Part shown: positions 25,116 to 33,338 of the stretch, piece by piece
Layout: each line of letters begins with the position of its first letter
How positions within the stretch are numbered: the stretch's first letter is position 1
Source: Actinomycetota bacterium
GTDB taxonomy: Bacteria > Actinomycetota > Acidimicrobiia > Acidimicrobiales > Ilumatobacteraceae
DNA length: 52,851 nucleotides
NCBI GenBank assembly: GCA_009704985.1
Contig: WLDE01000004.1
Location: 1-52,851 of the forward strand
Reading direction: 5' to 3'
Translations under genes and position numbers: made by a program
Notes under the pieces: model-generated
Told to the model about the DNA's origin: nothing
The model's database searches: none
Seen by the model: only the letters and a program-made list of their open reading frames with translations

Positions 25116-25315
25116 GCCGTGACCTCGAGTATCGGGTGCGCTATAGGCGCCTCGGGACGCATGAACAGGTGCGGATCTTTCAGCGCCGCCACTACGCCCG
25201 CCGGCTCGCGAACAAGGTGTTGCAGCCGCAGGTCGATTGGGCGCCGATCGAGTACGTCGTGCTCGAGGAACGCCCCGTCGGTGACTGGTCGGTCGTCCAG
25301 GAGGTGTACCGGTGA
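25112..25315 (+). CDS. Small basic hypothetical protein
   Basis: 67 residues from ATG 25112, overlapping the previous stop codon. The sequence (SRDLEYRVRYRRLGTHEQVRIFQRRHYARRLANKVLQPQ...YVVLEERPVGDWSVVQEVYR) is basic and alternates strands and one helix, a layout common in small phage proteins of the early region. No family recognised. Its stop codon overlaps the primase start in a GTGA. Confidence 0.65.
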   Translation: MSRDLEYRVRYRRLGTHEQVRIFQRRHYARRLANKVLQPQVDWAPIEYVVLEERPVGDWSVVQEVYR

Positions 25316-27873
25316 AGTACATCGACGTTGCCCGTGGCTACCTCGGTCAGGGCTGGAACCCGTTGCCGCTCGGCGAGCGTGAGAAGTCGGCGCCGCCGAC
25401 CGGCTACACGGGTGCGGACGGCGCAGCGGTCACGCATGACGACATCGACCGTTGGGCCGACACGTTCCCGCGGTGGAACCGAAAGGCGAAGCGGATGGAG
25501 GATGTGCCGTCGGTGAACGTCGGCCTCCGGATGCCGCCGACGGTCGTCGGCATCGACGTAGACAACTACGGCGCCAAGAGGGGCCACGAGGCGATTGCGG
25601 CACTCGAGCGCCGGCTCGGGGGCCTTCCACCGACCTGGGCCAGCACGAACCGCGACGACGGGCTCTCGGGGATCTGGTTCTACCGAATCCCCGAAGGGGT
25701 GAGGTTTCCGGGTGGTCCGTGCGCCGATGTCGAGTTCATCCAGCACCATCACCGCTACGCCGTGGTGTGGCCGTCGGTGCATCCCGAGGACCGGCTCTAT
25801 CGCTGGTACACGCCCGAAGGCGACGATGCCGACCGACTGCCGGGTGTCGACGAACTGGCCGAGTTGCCGAAGGCGTGGATCGAGGCCGACTTCGAGGAAC
25901 TCGCTCGGGAAATGGCGGCAGGGGATCCAGGCGGAGCACCTGCCCCGTCGCCCTCAGCCGACCGGTTTACGGCTCCCGTCCGGACACATCTCGGGCCGCG
26001 TGACATGTCCGCTGCGCTAGAGCGCGTCGTTGACGAGTTCAGGCGGCAGGCGCCCGGTGGACGGCATGACGCGATGGTCAAGGCCGTCATGGCGATCACC
26101 CGGCTCGAGCACCAGGGCCACCCCGGCGCCGACCGCGCGCTTGACACGGTGCGAGCAGAGTTCATCGCGTCCGTCACCAACGATCACGGTGGCCTCGTTC
26201 GCTCACCATCGGAGGCAGAGCACGAATTCGACAGCGCCCGGAAGACCGCCACATCGAAGCTCGCCGCCGAACCCGACCGTCGACCCCGCTACGACGACCT
26301 CAAGGCCACCTCAGCGCCACGGACGACCGCTGGGGCGACCGGCGACGGCACCGACGAGCCCGTGACGGTCAGGGCGCCCGAGTCGTGGTCCGACGCACAT
26401 GTCGGCGAAACGTTCGGCGAGACACTCCGCGGCCGTTGGCTGTACTGCCGCGCCATCGGCGGATGGATGCGCTGGGACGGACGCCGCTGGGCCGTCGACC
26501 CCGGTGAGGCCGTCCACGAAGAGTTCCGCCAATGGATCATCGAGCTCGGAGCACGACTGTGGCAGCAATCCGGCGACAGCGACACCATGCGCCAGCTCGG
26601 CCGATACCGCGACAAGGGCAAGATCGACGCCGCAGTCACGATCGCCCGCCGGCTTGCGTTCATCGCCGCCAACCCGGACGAGTTCGACCGGCACCCGCAC
26701 CTACTGAACGCGCAGAACGGTGTGGTCGACCTGCGAACCGGCGAGCTGCTGGCGCACGACCCGGCGTTGCGGCTCACCCGCGTCGCCGACGCCGATTACC
26801 TGCCCGACGCGCAGCACGCCGATTGGGATGCGGTGCTCGAGGCGCTCAGCCCTGACACCCGCCAGTGGGTGCAACGACTCTTCGGATCGGCTGCGTTCGG
26901 ACAGGTCGTCGACGACGTCCTGGCCGTCTTCGACGGGACCGGCTCCAACGGCAAGACGTCACTGCTCAAGGGTTGCGCGAACGCTCTCGGCGAATACGCC
27001 GCACCCGCATCCACACGGCTCCTGCTCGCTCGAGGTGTGAGCGACGAACACCCGACGTTGATCGCTGACCTGTTCGGACGACGGCTCGTCTACATCGAAG
27101 AAACACCCGAAGGTGGAGCGCTTCGCATGGAGCAGGTCAAGGCGATCACCGGAGGCGGGAAGCTCAAAGCCCGATTCATCGGACGGGACTACTTCGACTT
27201 CGAGCCCACGCACCAGATCATCGTCGCCACGAACCACCGACCGGCCGTGAACGCATCGGACTACGCCGCATGGCGTCGCCTTCGGCTCGTTCCGTTCCCT
27301 CGCACCTACGTCATGCCGCACGAGGCCAAGCCCGGCGACCTTGTCGCCGACCGCGGGCTGCGCGCCCGCCTCGGCAAGCCGGCGCAGAAGGCCGCTGCGC
27401 TCGCGTGGATCGTTGCCGGAGCGGTCGCCTGGCACGCCGAGGGTGGCCTCGGAGGCTGCGACGACATCGACACCGCCACCGCCGCATGGCGACGTGACGA
27501 GGACGTCATCCACGCATGGTGGAGCGATCGCATCAGCGTCGGAGGCGCTGCCCGTGCCTCCGACGTCTACCAGTCGTTCGTCGACTGGTGCCAGCAAGAA
27601 GGCAGGCGCTACGTCTCCTCCAACAAGGAGTTCGCCAAGAAGCTCACCGACCACGACCTCTACCGCCAGCACGCCATCTCTAAGCGGCTCACCTCCAATG
27701 GGACGTGGTACTCCGGCCTGTCAGTGGTGGATGTGGTGGGTAGGGGGGTCGGTTTCCAGCTCGGCTCTCGTGAGGAACCGGGGGTACCACCCACCACAAC
27801 CACCACTAGCAGGACAAACGCGTCATTCTCCACAACTGAACGAGCGCCTAACGAGGACGACGAACCGTGGTGA
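25312..27873 (+). CDS. Bifunctional primase-polymerase / D5-like helicase fusion
   Basis: 853 residues. The N-terminal domain (about 1-210) is a bifunctional primase/polymerase: GIDVDNYG near residue 79 gives the catalytic acidic pair, and VEFIQHHHRYAVVWPSVHPE is the conserved His-containing block. A helical linker (about 225-350) follows. The C-terminal half is a superfamily 3 helicase of the phage/plasmid primase P4 type, with a D5_N-like segment (FRQWIIELGARLW...AANPDEFDRHPHLLNAQNGVVDLRTG), Walker A FDGTGSNGKTSLL (about 540-552), the Walker B-like LVYIEETPEGG, and IIVATNHRPAVNASDYAAWRRLRLVPFP. It is the element's replication protein, starting and unwinding DNA at an origin not identified here. 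The 3' end overlaps the WhiB gene by seven bases. Confidence 0.95.
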   Translation: MKYIDVARGYLGQGWNPLPLGEREKSAPPTGYTGADGAAVTHDDIDRWADTFPRWNRKAKRMEDVPSVNVGLRMPPTVVGIDVDNYGAKRGHEAIAALERRLGGLPPTWASTNRDDGLSGIWFYRIPEGVRFPGGPCADVEFIQHHHRYAVVWPSVHPEDRLYRWYTPEGDDADRLPGVDELAELPKAWIEADFEELAREMAAGDPGGAPAPSPSADRFTAPVRTHLGPRDMSAALERVVDEFRRQAPGGRHDAMVKAVMAITRLEHQGHPGADRALDTVRAEFIASVTNDHGGLVRSPSEAEHEFDSARKTATSKLAAEPDRRPRYDDLKATSAPRTTAGATGDGTDEPVTVRAPESWSDAHVGETFGETLRGRWLYCRAIGGWMRWDGRRWAVDPGEAVHEEFRQWIIELGARLWQQSGDSDTMRQLGRYRDKGKIDAAVTIARRLAFIAANPDEFDRHPHLLNAQNGVVDLRTGELLAHDPALRLTRVADADYLPDAQHADWDAVLEALSPDTRQWVQRLFGSAAFGQVVDDVLAVFDGTGSNGKTSLLKGCANALGEYAAPASTRLLLARGVSDEHPTLIADLFGRRLVYIEETPEGGALRMEQVKAITGGGKLKARFIGRDYFDFEPTHQIIVATNHRPAVNASDYAAWRRLRLVPFPRTYVMPHEAKPGDLVADRGLRARLGKPAQKAAALAWIVAGAVAWHAEGGLGGCDDIDTATAAWRRDEDVIHAWWSDRISVGGAARASDVYQSFVDWCQQEGRRYVSSNKEFAKKLTDHDLYRQHAISKRLTSNGTWYSGLSVVDVVGRGVGFQLGSREEPGVPPTTTTTSRTNASFSTTERAPNEDDEPW

Positions 27874-28211
27874 CGCCCCGCACGACCCGGACCACCACCG
27901 ACTCCGGCTCGAACACGGTGCCCGTGCTGCCGATCAGCCGGCCCGCGTGGTTCGCAGACGCACTGTGCGCCGAACCGGCCGTGGTTGCCGAGGTCGGCAT
28001 GCACCTGGTCGACGCCGAACGCAACCGGGAGGCGAAGGCGAGAGCGATGCAGGTGTGCGGTCGCTGTCTCGTCCGGACCGACTGCCTCGAGTACGCGCTC
28101 GCCGATGACCGGCTCGTCGGGATCTTCGGTGGCACCGACACCGCCGCCCGCCGCGCCATCCGATCCAACCGTTCACGACTCACCGAGGAGAACGCCAGTG
28201 CCACGGCATGA
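27867..28211 (+). CDS. WhiB-like iron-sulfur regulator carried by the element
   Basis: 114 residues from GTG 27867 (GTG 27870 is also possible). Four cysteines, Cys34, Cys64, Cys67 and Cys73, are in the WhiB pattern C-x29-C-x2-C-x5-C that binds a 4Fe-4S cluster. The turn after the cluster is GIFGGT (residues 85-90), where most WhiB proteins have G-V/I-W-G-G; the tryptophan is replaced by phenylalanine. A short basic C-terminus (RRAIRSNRSR) fits DNA contact. WhiB proteins bind the sigma-A region 4, and phage versions are known to interfere with host WhiB. It sits inside the operon between primase and packaging genes, so it may switch late transcription. Confidence 0.93.
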   Translation: MVTPRTTRTTTDSGSNTVPVLPISRPAWFADALCAEPAVVAEVGMHLVDAERNREAKARAMQVCGRCLVRTDCLEYALADDRLVGIFGGTDTAARRAIRSNRSRLTEENASATA

Positions 28212-28488
28212 CGGCAACACACCACGACCGACCCGAGCCGCACGACGTCGTCAAGCTCGTTCGGCAGCAGCGACACAGCGGCGACGAGCCCAGAGGGTGG
28301 CGAAGAAGAAGTCCCCGACTGGCAGTCGCGTGGCGCCGATGGTTCCGCCTCTGCCCGAGGTTGTACCTGCGGTTCGGGAACCCGGACCGTGTCGCGAGTG
28401 TGCGACCCCGACGACCGACGGCCCGCTGTGTCGGCCGTGTCATCGTCAGCTGCACCGCGAGAACCGTCGTTGGGCGGTGCCGTCGTGA
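28198..28488 (+). CDS. Small basic zinc-ribbon protein
   Basis: 96 residues from GTG 28198, preceded by GAGGAG seven bases upstream and overlapping the end of the WhiB gene by 14 bp; this ribosome site decides the start. The N-terminal half is very basic (RPTRAARRRQARSAAATQRRRAQRVAKKK) and the C-terminal half has C-x2-C-x9-C-x2-C (Cys65, Cys68, Cys78, Cys81), a zinc ribbon. Nucleic-acid binding is likely. No specific family recognised. Confidence 0.7.
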   Translation: MPRHDGNTPRPTRAARRRQARSAAATQRRRAQRVAKKKSPTGSRVAPMVPPLPEVVPAVREPGPCRECATPTTDGPLCRPCHRQLHRENRRWAVPS

Positions 28489-28522
28489 GAGGGCTCGTGC
28501 CTGTCCGTGGGTGTGGTGTGCG

Positions 28523-28807
28523 ATGACGGTGCAGCGTCGATGCCTGGTGTGCGGCGGGCTGTCGTCCTCGAGCCGTTGCCCGCGTCACGACTACCGGGCG
28601 CATGGCACGACGGCCCGCGGCTATGGCGCTGCGTATCAGCGGGCGCGGGCTGCGCTGTTGGCGGCGCGTCCGTCATGTTGGCGGTGCGGTGAGCCGGCCA
28701 CGACCGCCGACCATGTGCCTCCGCTGCGCTCGGTGCCGAACCCGGCCGACTGGCGCGGCGTGCTCCGTCCTGCGTGCGAGCGATGCAACTACGGACGACA
28801 CCGATGA
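28523..28807 (+). CDS. HNH endonuclease
   Basis: 94 residues from ATG 28523; a GTG at 28511 would add four. Two cysteine pairs for a structural zinc are visible (CLVCGG at 7-10 and CWRC at 52-55, with CERC at 85-88), and the HNH core is ADHVPPLRS (Asp63, His64) followed by CNYGRHR (Asn89, His93). Small HNH nucleases directly upstream of terminase genes are standard in cos phages, where they assist the large terminase in cutting and packaging. It ends in an ATGA overlap with the next small frame. Confidence 0.9.
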   Translation: MTVQRRCLVCGGLSSSSRCPRHDYRAHGTTARGYGAAYQRARAALLAARPSCWRCGEPATTADHVPPLRSVPNPADWRGVLRPACERCNYGRHR

Positions 28808-28968
28808 GCGCGACTCAGACGTGCTCGCGCCGTTTCTTAGGGGTGGTCCGCCAGCAGATGACCGCCCAACCCGGTCGCTGTGCATACGGGTTCCACCGCA
28901 CACGCCGCCCTTCCCCTCAGACGCCTCTGTGCGCCGCTGTCGCGCGCGCTGCAACCGAAAGTGAGTGA
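28804..28968 (+). CDS. Short frame between HNH and small terminase genes
   Basis: 54 residues (MSATQTCSRRFLGVVRQQMTAQPG...). Evidence for its being real is limited to the ATGA overlap with the HNH stop codon and the GTGA overlap with the next start, which keep the operon continuous. Composition is Arg/Ala-rich without a recognisable domain. It could instead be an untranslated spacer. Confidence 0.4.
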   Translation: MSATQTCSRRFLGVVRQQMTAQPGRCAYGFHRTRRPSPQTPLCAAVARAATESE

Positions 28969-29411
28969 AGATGCCCGGACCGCTTCCTAAGCCCGCACAT
29001 GCCCGTGTGCGGAACGTTCCGCCTGCGATCGCAGAGACAGCGTTGCCCGCCGAGGGCCGTCAGGGTCCGCCGCCGCCGTTGCCGCCGTTGAAGGACTGGC
29101 ACCCGCGCACCGTGGAGGCATGGGCCGCGTGGTGGGCGACACCACAGGCGCTGCTGTGGGATCAGGACGGCAAGACGATGCACCGTTGGGCGTTGCTCTA
29201 CGACGTGCTGGTGACCGACCCGGTCGCGCCGCCGTCGGTGCACGCGCAGCTGTTGCAGGTCGAGGACCGGCACGGCATGTCGCCACAGGCGATGGCGAAG
29301 CTGCGATGGGCGGTGCGGGCGTCGGAGCCTGAGCCGCCGGTCGAGGTGCCGAAGGCGAAGACGGACCGCCGCAAGCGGGTGCTCGAGGCGGTGTCGGATG
29401 CGTCGGCCTGA
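28965..29411 (+). CDS. terS: Probable small terminase subunit
   Basis: 148 residues from GTG 28965 (an ATG at 28971 gives 146). The N-terminus PGPLPKPAHARVRN is a frequent start of actinophage small terminases, and the centre is helical (LKDWHPRTVEAWAAWWATPQALLWDQDGKTMHRWALLYDVLV), followed by QVEDRHGMSPQAMAKLRWAV. The identification rests on this pattern and on its position between HNH and the large terminase; the DNA-recognising helix-turn-helix is not obvious. It overlaps the large-subunit gene by 14 bp. Confidence 0.75.
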   Translation: MKMPGPLPKPAHARVRNVPPAIAETALPAEGRQGPPPPLPPLKDWHPRTVEAWAAWWATPQALLWDQDGKTMHRWALLYDVLVTDPVAPPSVHAQLLQVEDRHGMSPQAMAKLRWAVRASEPEPPVEVPKAKTDRRKRVLEAVSDASA

Positions 29412-30987
29412 CAACGCTCACGGCCTGCTGGTCGTGCCGCCAGGTGTCGACGGTTCCCGGTCGCTCGGCCTCGCTCTCGCCGACTGGATGGAGCACTTCT
29501 TGTGCCACGGTCCTGGTGATCGTGAGGGTGACCCGGTCGAGCTCGACGACGAACTCGTGCGGTTCCTGGTGCTCGCCTATGCCCTGAATCGGCAGGGTCG
29601 GCGCCAGGTGTTCCGTGCGGTGTTGTCGCGGGCGAAGGGTCGCGCGAAGTCGGAGCTTGCGGCGATGGTGGTGTGCGCGGAGGCGCTCGGCCCGGTCCGG
29701 TTCGATCATTGGGCGACCGATGGTGAGGTGTCTCCGTGGGGCTACCGCTACACCGAAGGGGAACCGGTCGGTCGTCGGGTGCGCTCGCCGCTGGTGCGGG
29801 TGCTCGCGACCGAGGAGGGCCAGGCGGGCAACACCTACCAGGCGGCCGCGCTGATGCTGTCGAGGGGTCGGATCGCGGACGAGGTGCCCGGACTCGACGT
29901 CGGGCTCACGCGGACGTTCCTGCCCGATGGTGGTGAGATCCGGCCGTGCACCGCCGGCTCGGCGTCGAAGGATGGTGGCAAGGAGTCGTTCTCCGTCGCC
30001 GATGAGACGCACCTGTACGTGTTGCCCGAGCTGCGCCGGATGCACGAGACGGTGGCCCGCAATCTCGTGAAGCGCCGCGACGCCGAGGGCTGGATGCTGG
30101 AGACGTCCACCGCCTATGCGACCGGTGAGGACTCGGTCGCCGAGCAGGCGCACGCGTACGCGGAGGCGATCGTGGAGGGCACGACGTCGAATCGTGGCCT
30201 GCTGTACGACCACCGTTGCGGGCCGCTGCCGGAGGACTGGCACGACGATGACCAGCTCCTCGGAGCACTTGCGGACGCGTACGGGGACGGGGCGGGCTGG
30301 ATGGACCTCGAGCGGGTGCTCGCCGAGATCCGTGACCCGAAGACCCGCCCGGTGGACGCCCGCCGCTACTTCCTGAACCTGCCTGCAGATGTCACCGAGG
30401 GTGAGTCGTGGCTCCCCGTCGGTGCCTGGCACGCCTGCGCGGAGGCGGGTACGCGGCTCGAGGCGGACGGGCCGGTGTTCGTCGGAGTCGACGTCGCGCT
30501 CAAGCACGACTCGACCGCCGTGGTCGCCTGTCAGCGGCGCCCGGATGGCCGTCTGGTGGCCGTGGCGCGCATCTGGCTCCCTGAGGGCCGCATGGTCGAC
30601 ATCGCCGCGGTGGAGGCCCATCTGCGGCAGCTGTGCGCGATCCACGATGTGCGAGAGATCGCCTATGACCCGGCGTACTTCCAACGCTCTGCGGAGGCGC
30701 TCGCGGATGACGGGTTGCCGATGGTCGAGTTCCCGCAGTCCGCGCAGCGGATGGTGCCCGCGTGTCAATCGGCGTTCGAGGCGATCTGTTCCGGTCAGGT
30801 GGTGCACGACGGTTCGCCACTGTTCGCCGAGCAGGTGACCGCTGCGGTGCCGCGGATCGCGGGGGAGGGGTGGCGGCTGTCGAAGGGCCGGTCGAAGCGC
30901 CGGATCGACGCGGCGATCGCGTTGGCGATGGCGGTGCACACCTCGACGTTCCACAAGCCGACCACCCGGCCGACGTTCGCGTGGTGA
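29398..30987 (+). CDS. terL: Large terminase subunit (packaging ATPase/nuclease)
   Basis: 529 residues. The N-terminal ATPase has VFRAVLSRAKGRAKSELAAMVV (a Walker A variant near residues 77-90) and a later acidic block in KDGGKESFSVADETHLYVLPEL that fits Walker B and its glutamate. The C-terminal RNase H-like nuclease has VFVGVDVALKHDSTAVVACQR (Asp near 362), EIAYDPAYFQRSAEAL and RRIDAAIALAMAVH. Both halves look complete. It would package element DNA into a procapsid; a portal protein, its required partner, is not encoded nearby. The stop overlaps the next start in TGATG. Confidence 0.93.
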   Translation: MRRPDNAHGLLVVPPGVDGSRSLGLALADWMEHFLCHGPGDREGDPVELDDELVRFLVLAYALNRQGRRQVFRAVLSRAKGRAKSELAAMVVCAEALGPVRFDHWATDGEVSPWGYRYTEGEPVGRRVRSPLVRVLATEEGQAGNTYQAAALMLSRGRIADEVPGLDVGLTRTFLPDGGEIRPCTAGSASKDGGKESFSVADETHLYVLPELRRMHETVARNLVKRRDAEGWMLETSTAYATGEDSVAEQAHAYAEAIVEGTTSNRGLLYDHRCGPLPEDWHDDDQLLGALADAYGDGAGWMDLERVLAEIRDPKTRPVDARRYFLNLPADVTEGESWLPVGAWHACAEAGTRLEADGPVFVGVDVALKHDSTAVVACQRRPDGRLVAVARIWLPEGRMVDIAAVEAHLRQLCAIHDVREIAYDPAYFQRSAEALADDGLPMVEFPQSAQRMVPACQSAFEAICSGQVVHDGSPLFAEQVTAAVPRIAGEGWRLSKGRSKRRIDAAIALAMAVHTSTFHKPTTRPTFAW

Positions 30988-31370
30988 TGGCCGGTCGTTC
31001 TCACTCCGGGTGGCCGATGCTCGGCCCTGGTGTGTTCGCGTCGGCGCGGGTGTGCGGGATGCTCGCCGGCCCGCTCGCGCAGATGCTGCACCGGTTCCGG
31101 GTCGAAGACGGTGGCACGCCCGACGCTGAGCTGACCGCCTATGTGGAGGCCGTCGTCCGTCTCGCTCGGGCGGCACGTTCCGCTGACGGTACGTCCGGCA
31201 TTCCGGCCGAGGACGCTGATGCGACCCTCGGGGCCGTGAGTGTTTCCACCGCCGCCAAGGTGCTGGGCAGATCCGAACGTGCGGTCCGGGCCCGTCTCGA
31301 ACGTGGCTCGCTGGCCGGTCGGAAGGTCAACGGCACCTGGCTCGTCTGGCTCCCCGAGGAGGCCGCATGA
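30987..31370 (+). CDS. HTH-domain protein in the place where a portal gene is expected
   Basis: 127 residues from ATG 30987. The first 75 residues have a Gly/Ala/Met-rich stretch (GWPMLGPGVFASARVCGMLAGPLAQMLHRF) and a helix. The C-terminal third, VSVSTAAKVLGRSERAVRARLERGSLAGRKVNGTWLVWLPEE, is a MerR/excisionase-like helix-turn-helix with wing. It is coupled to terL upstream and to the coiled-coil gene downstream by overlapping codons. In cf-PICI and HK97-type modules this position holds portal and protease genes; this protein is far too small to be either. Possibly a late regulator; unproven. Confidence 0.75.
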   Translation: MAGRSHSGWPMLGPGVFASARVCGMLAGPLAQMLHRFRVEDGGTPDAELTAYVEAVVRLARAARSADGTSGIPAEDADATLGAVSVSTAAKVLGRSERAVRARLERGSLAGRKVNGTWLVWLPEEAA

Positions 31371-31708
31371 ACCCGATCACCACGATGGCCCGCGCCGTCG
31401 CCGACTTCTTCGTCAACGAAGAGGACGAACGCGAACGCATCCGCCAGGAACGCATCGACCAGGAGGCCCGCTGGCGCAGCAACGTCAACGCCCTCGAGAA
31501 CGAGAAGGCCGGAGTCGAGTCGCGTCTCAGGATCACCCGCGACAACGCCGCAGCACTCGCCGACGCGCTCCGCCGAGCCCGTGTCGGCGAAGAGCACGCG
31601 ACCTTGACGATCCAGCTCGCCGAAGCACAACGCGACATCGCACGCCTCGAGGAGCGGGTCACCGCCATCGACGCACAACTCGACATCACCCGAAAGGCCA
31701 AGCCGTGA
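31367..31708 (+). CDS. Coiled-coil protein before the capsid gene
   Basis: 113 residues. Almost the whole chain is a charged amphipathic helix (DERERIRQERIDQEARWRS...ENEKAGVESRLRITRDN...AQRDIARLEERVTAIDAQLDITRK), predicted to form a long coiled coil. Location immediately before the major capsid gene, with a GTGA overlap, suggests a scaffold-like or capsid-size-determining role, which is inference. No protease motif is present. Confidence 0.75.
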   Translation: MNPITTMARAVADFFVNEEDERERIRQERIDQEARWRSNVNALENEKAGVESRLRITRDNAAALADALRRARVGEEHATLTIQLAEAQRDIARLEERVTAIDAQLDITRKAKP

Positions 31709-32907
31709 ACACCCTCCCCCCACTCTCCGACGTCCTCGAACACCGCGCCGACGCAGCACTGCGCCGCGCCAAGGCCATCGGGCAGGAAGCCCGCCAACTC
31801 GGCGACCGCTTCGACATCACCCGCGCGATCGACCTCGAGCAGGCACTCGACGACGTCGACCGCTACGCCCGCCTCTACGACCGTGTCGGCGCGCTCGACA
31901 GCCGGCTGCACCTGCCCTACCAGCCCGGCGGGCGATTCTCGATGATCGCCGACATCGTCAACCAGCACACCGACGCCGACGCCCGGATCCGCCTCCAGGC
32001 ACTCCGCCGCGACAGCGCCCGACGCGAGCACCGCAACACCACCGCAGGGCTGTCCGGGCTCCTCCCGCCCGCCTACATCACCTCCGCCGTCGCAACCCAG
32101 GTCGCCGCCGGACGACCGCTCGCCGACCTCATCGGTTCCCGACCGCTGCCCGACGAGGGCATCACCGTCGAAACCGGCCGGGTCACGACCGGCCACAGCG
32201 CCGCCGCGCAGGCGACCGAGAACACGGCGACCTCGAACACCGATGTCGTGGTGTCGGGCGTGTCGATCCCGGTCCGCACGATCGCCACCCGCGCCACGGT
32301 GTCGGCGCAGGTGTTCGAGCGGGCCGCCGGCTACCGAGACGGGATCATCGGCGACATGCTCGAGGCGCACGCCGCGACCGTCGACTCCCTCCTGGTCAGC
32401 GGCACCGGAGCGAGCGGACAGCCGACCGGGTTCCTCTCGCAAGCCTCGACGCAGTCGCTCGCCTACACCGACGCGACCCCGACCGCAGCCGAGTTCCTGC
32501 CACGGCTCGCCGCCGTCACCACCTCCGCCTCCACGGCCCGCCGCCGCCCCGTCACCGCGTACGCGATGCACAGCCGACGGTGGTGGTGGCTCGCCTCGGG
32601 TGCCGCCGTCGCAGGACTCACCGGGATCGGCGAGCGCAGCATCTTCGGTGTCCCCGTCACCCTCTGCGACAGCATCCCGGTCTCCCTCGGAACTGGGAAC
32701 AACGAAGACCGGGTGCTCGCGATCCGCCCCGACGACCACCACCTCTACGAAGCCGGCCCCTACGTCATCGCAGAGACGCAGCCGAGCGTGACCGGCCAAC
32801 TCGCGATCGTCGTCACCGTCTACAGCTACCTCGCCTTCAGCGCCGCGAGATATCCGACCGGCGTCGGAATTCTCACAGGCGACGCGCTCTCCGCCGTCGC
32901 AGCCTGA
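31705..32907 (+). CDS. HK97-type major capsid protein
   Basis: 400 residues from GTG 31705. The first 120 residues are helical and highly charged (HRADAALRRAKAIGQEARQLGDRFDITRAIDLEQALDDVD), like the delta (scaffold) domain of HK97-fold capsids. The remainder shows the capsid pattern: LLPPAYITSAVATQV, a Thr/Val-rich strand region, VSAQVFERAAGYRDGIIGDMLEAHAATVDSLLVSGTGASGQPTGFLS (the spine helix and GTG/QPTG loop), RWWWLASGAAVAGLTGIGERSIFGVPVTLCDSIP and a final QLAIVVTVYSYLAFSAARYPTGVGIL. It would form the particle shell. It is not obviously an encapsulin because the delta domain and a terminase accompany it. Confidence 0.87.
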   Translation: MNTLPPLSDVLEHRADAALRRAKAIGQEARQLGDRFDITRAIDLEQALDDVDRYARLYDRVGALDSRLHLPYQPGGRFSMIADIVNQHTDADARIRLQALRRDSARREHRNTTAGLSGLLPPAYITSAVATQVAAGRPLADLIGSRPLPDEGITVETGRVTTGHSAAAQATENTATSNTDVVVSGVSIPVRTIATRATVSAQVFERAAGYRDGIIGDMLEAHAATVDSLLVSGTGASGQPTGFLSQASTQSLAYTDATPTAAEFLPRLAAVTTSASTARRRPVTAYAMHSRRWWWLASGAAVAGLTGIGERSIFGVPVTLCDSIPVSLGTGNNEDRVLAIRPDDHHLYEAGPYVIAETQPSVTGQLAIVVTVYSYLAFSAARYPTGVGILTGDALSAVAA

Positions 32908-32917
32908 GGTCGCCGAG

Positions 32918-33244
32918 ATGGCCGACACGACCACCGTGCTCCGCCGCACCACAGGCGGCACCCGCACCTACGCATGCAAGAGCTGCCACCGCCCCACCAA
33001 CGCACTCCCCGGAGGCGGCACACCACGACACTGCAGCCACTGCGGCGCCGCCAACATGGGATCGACCTACACCTTCCCGACCACCGTGTGCATGAGCTGC
33101 GGCGAACACCACGACGGCGAAGTCACCATCATCGTCCGATCCGTGAACGTCTGGCAGGGCGACCAACTCCTCAACACCGGCTCACAACTCGCCATGTCGT
33201 TCTGCTCGCTCCCGTGCATGCACCGAGTCTTCCCATCATCGTGA
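32918..33244 (+). CDS. Four-pair cysteine protein (double zinc ribbon) after the capsid gene
   Basis: 108 residues. Cysteine pairs Cys20/Cys23, Cys39/Cys42, Cys58/Cys61 and Cys96/Cys100 suggest two zinc-binding modules. The segments YACKSCHRPTN and HCSHCGAANMG form the first; VCMSCGEHHDGE and FCSLPCMHR the second. It begins 10 bp after the capsid stop codon and is the last gene of the long rightward operon. A long inverted repeat follows. No function recognised; a role as capsid-associated or regulatory protein is possible. Confidence 0.8.
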   Translation: MADTTTVLRRTTGGTRTYACKSCHRPTNALPGGGTPRHCSHCGAANMGSTYTFPTTVCMSCGEHHDGEVTIIVRSVNVWQGDQLLNTGSQLAMSFCSLPCMHRVFPSS

Positions 33245-33256
33245 CGGCCCTGCCGG

Positions 33257-33308
33257 CGCGCCTGTCTGCCGAACGCGGTTCCTCCTCACGCCCCGGCAGA
33301 CAGGCGCG
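33257..33308. repeat. Perfect 15-bp inverted repeat after the structural genes
   Basis: CGCGCCTGTCTGCCG (33257-33271) is the exact reverse complement of 33294-33308, around a 22-base spacer. It lies 12 bp after the stop codon at 33244. It has no T-run, so it may be a terminator of unusual type, a packaging or replication site, or the footprint of an insertion. Confidence 0.75.
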
Positions 33309-33338
33309 ACGCAGACCTGCTGCGACGGATCAGCAAGA

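Noticed and set aside
31705..32907. The HK97-fold protein as an encapsulin nanocompartment
   Set aside because: It has a long charged N-terminal delta-like domain and is coupled to terminase genes, which fits a capsid protein better than an encapsulin.
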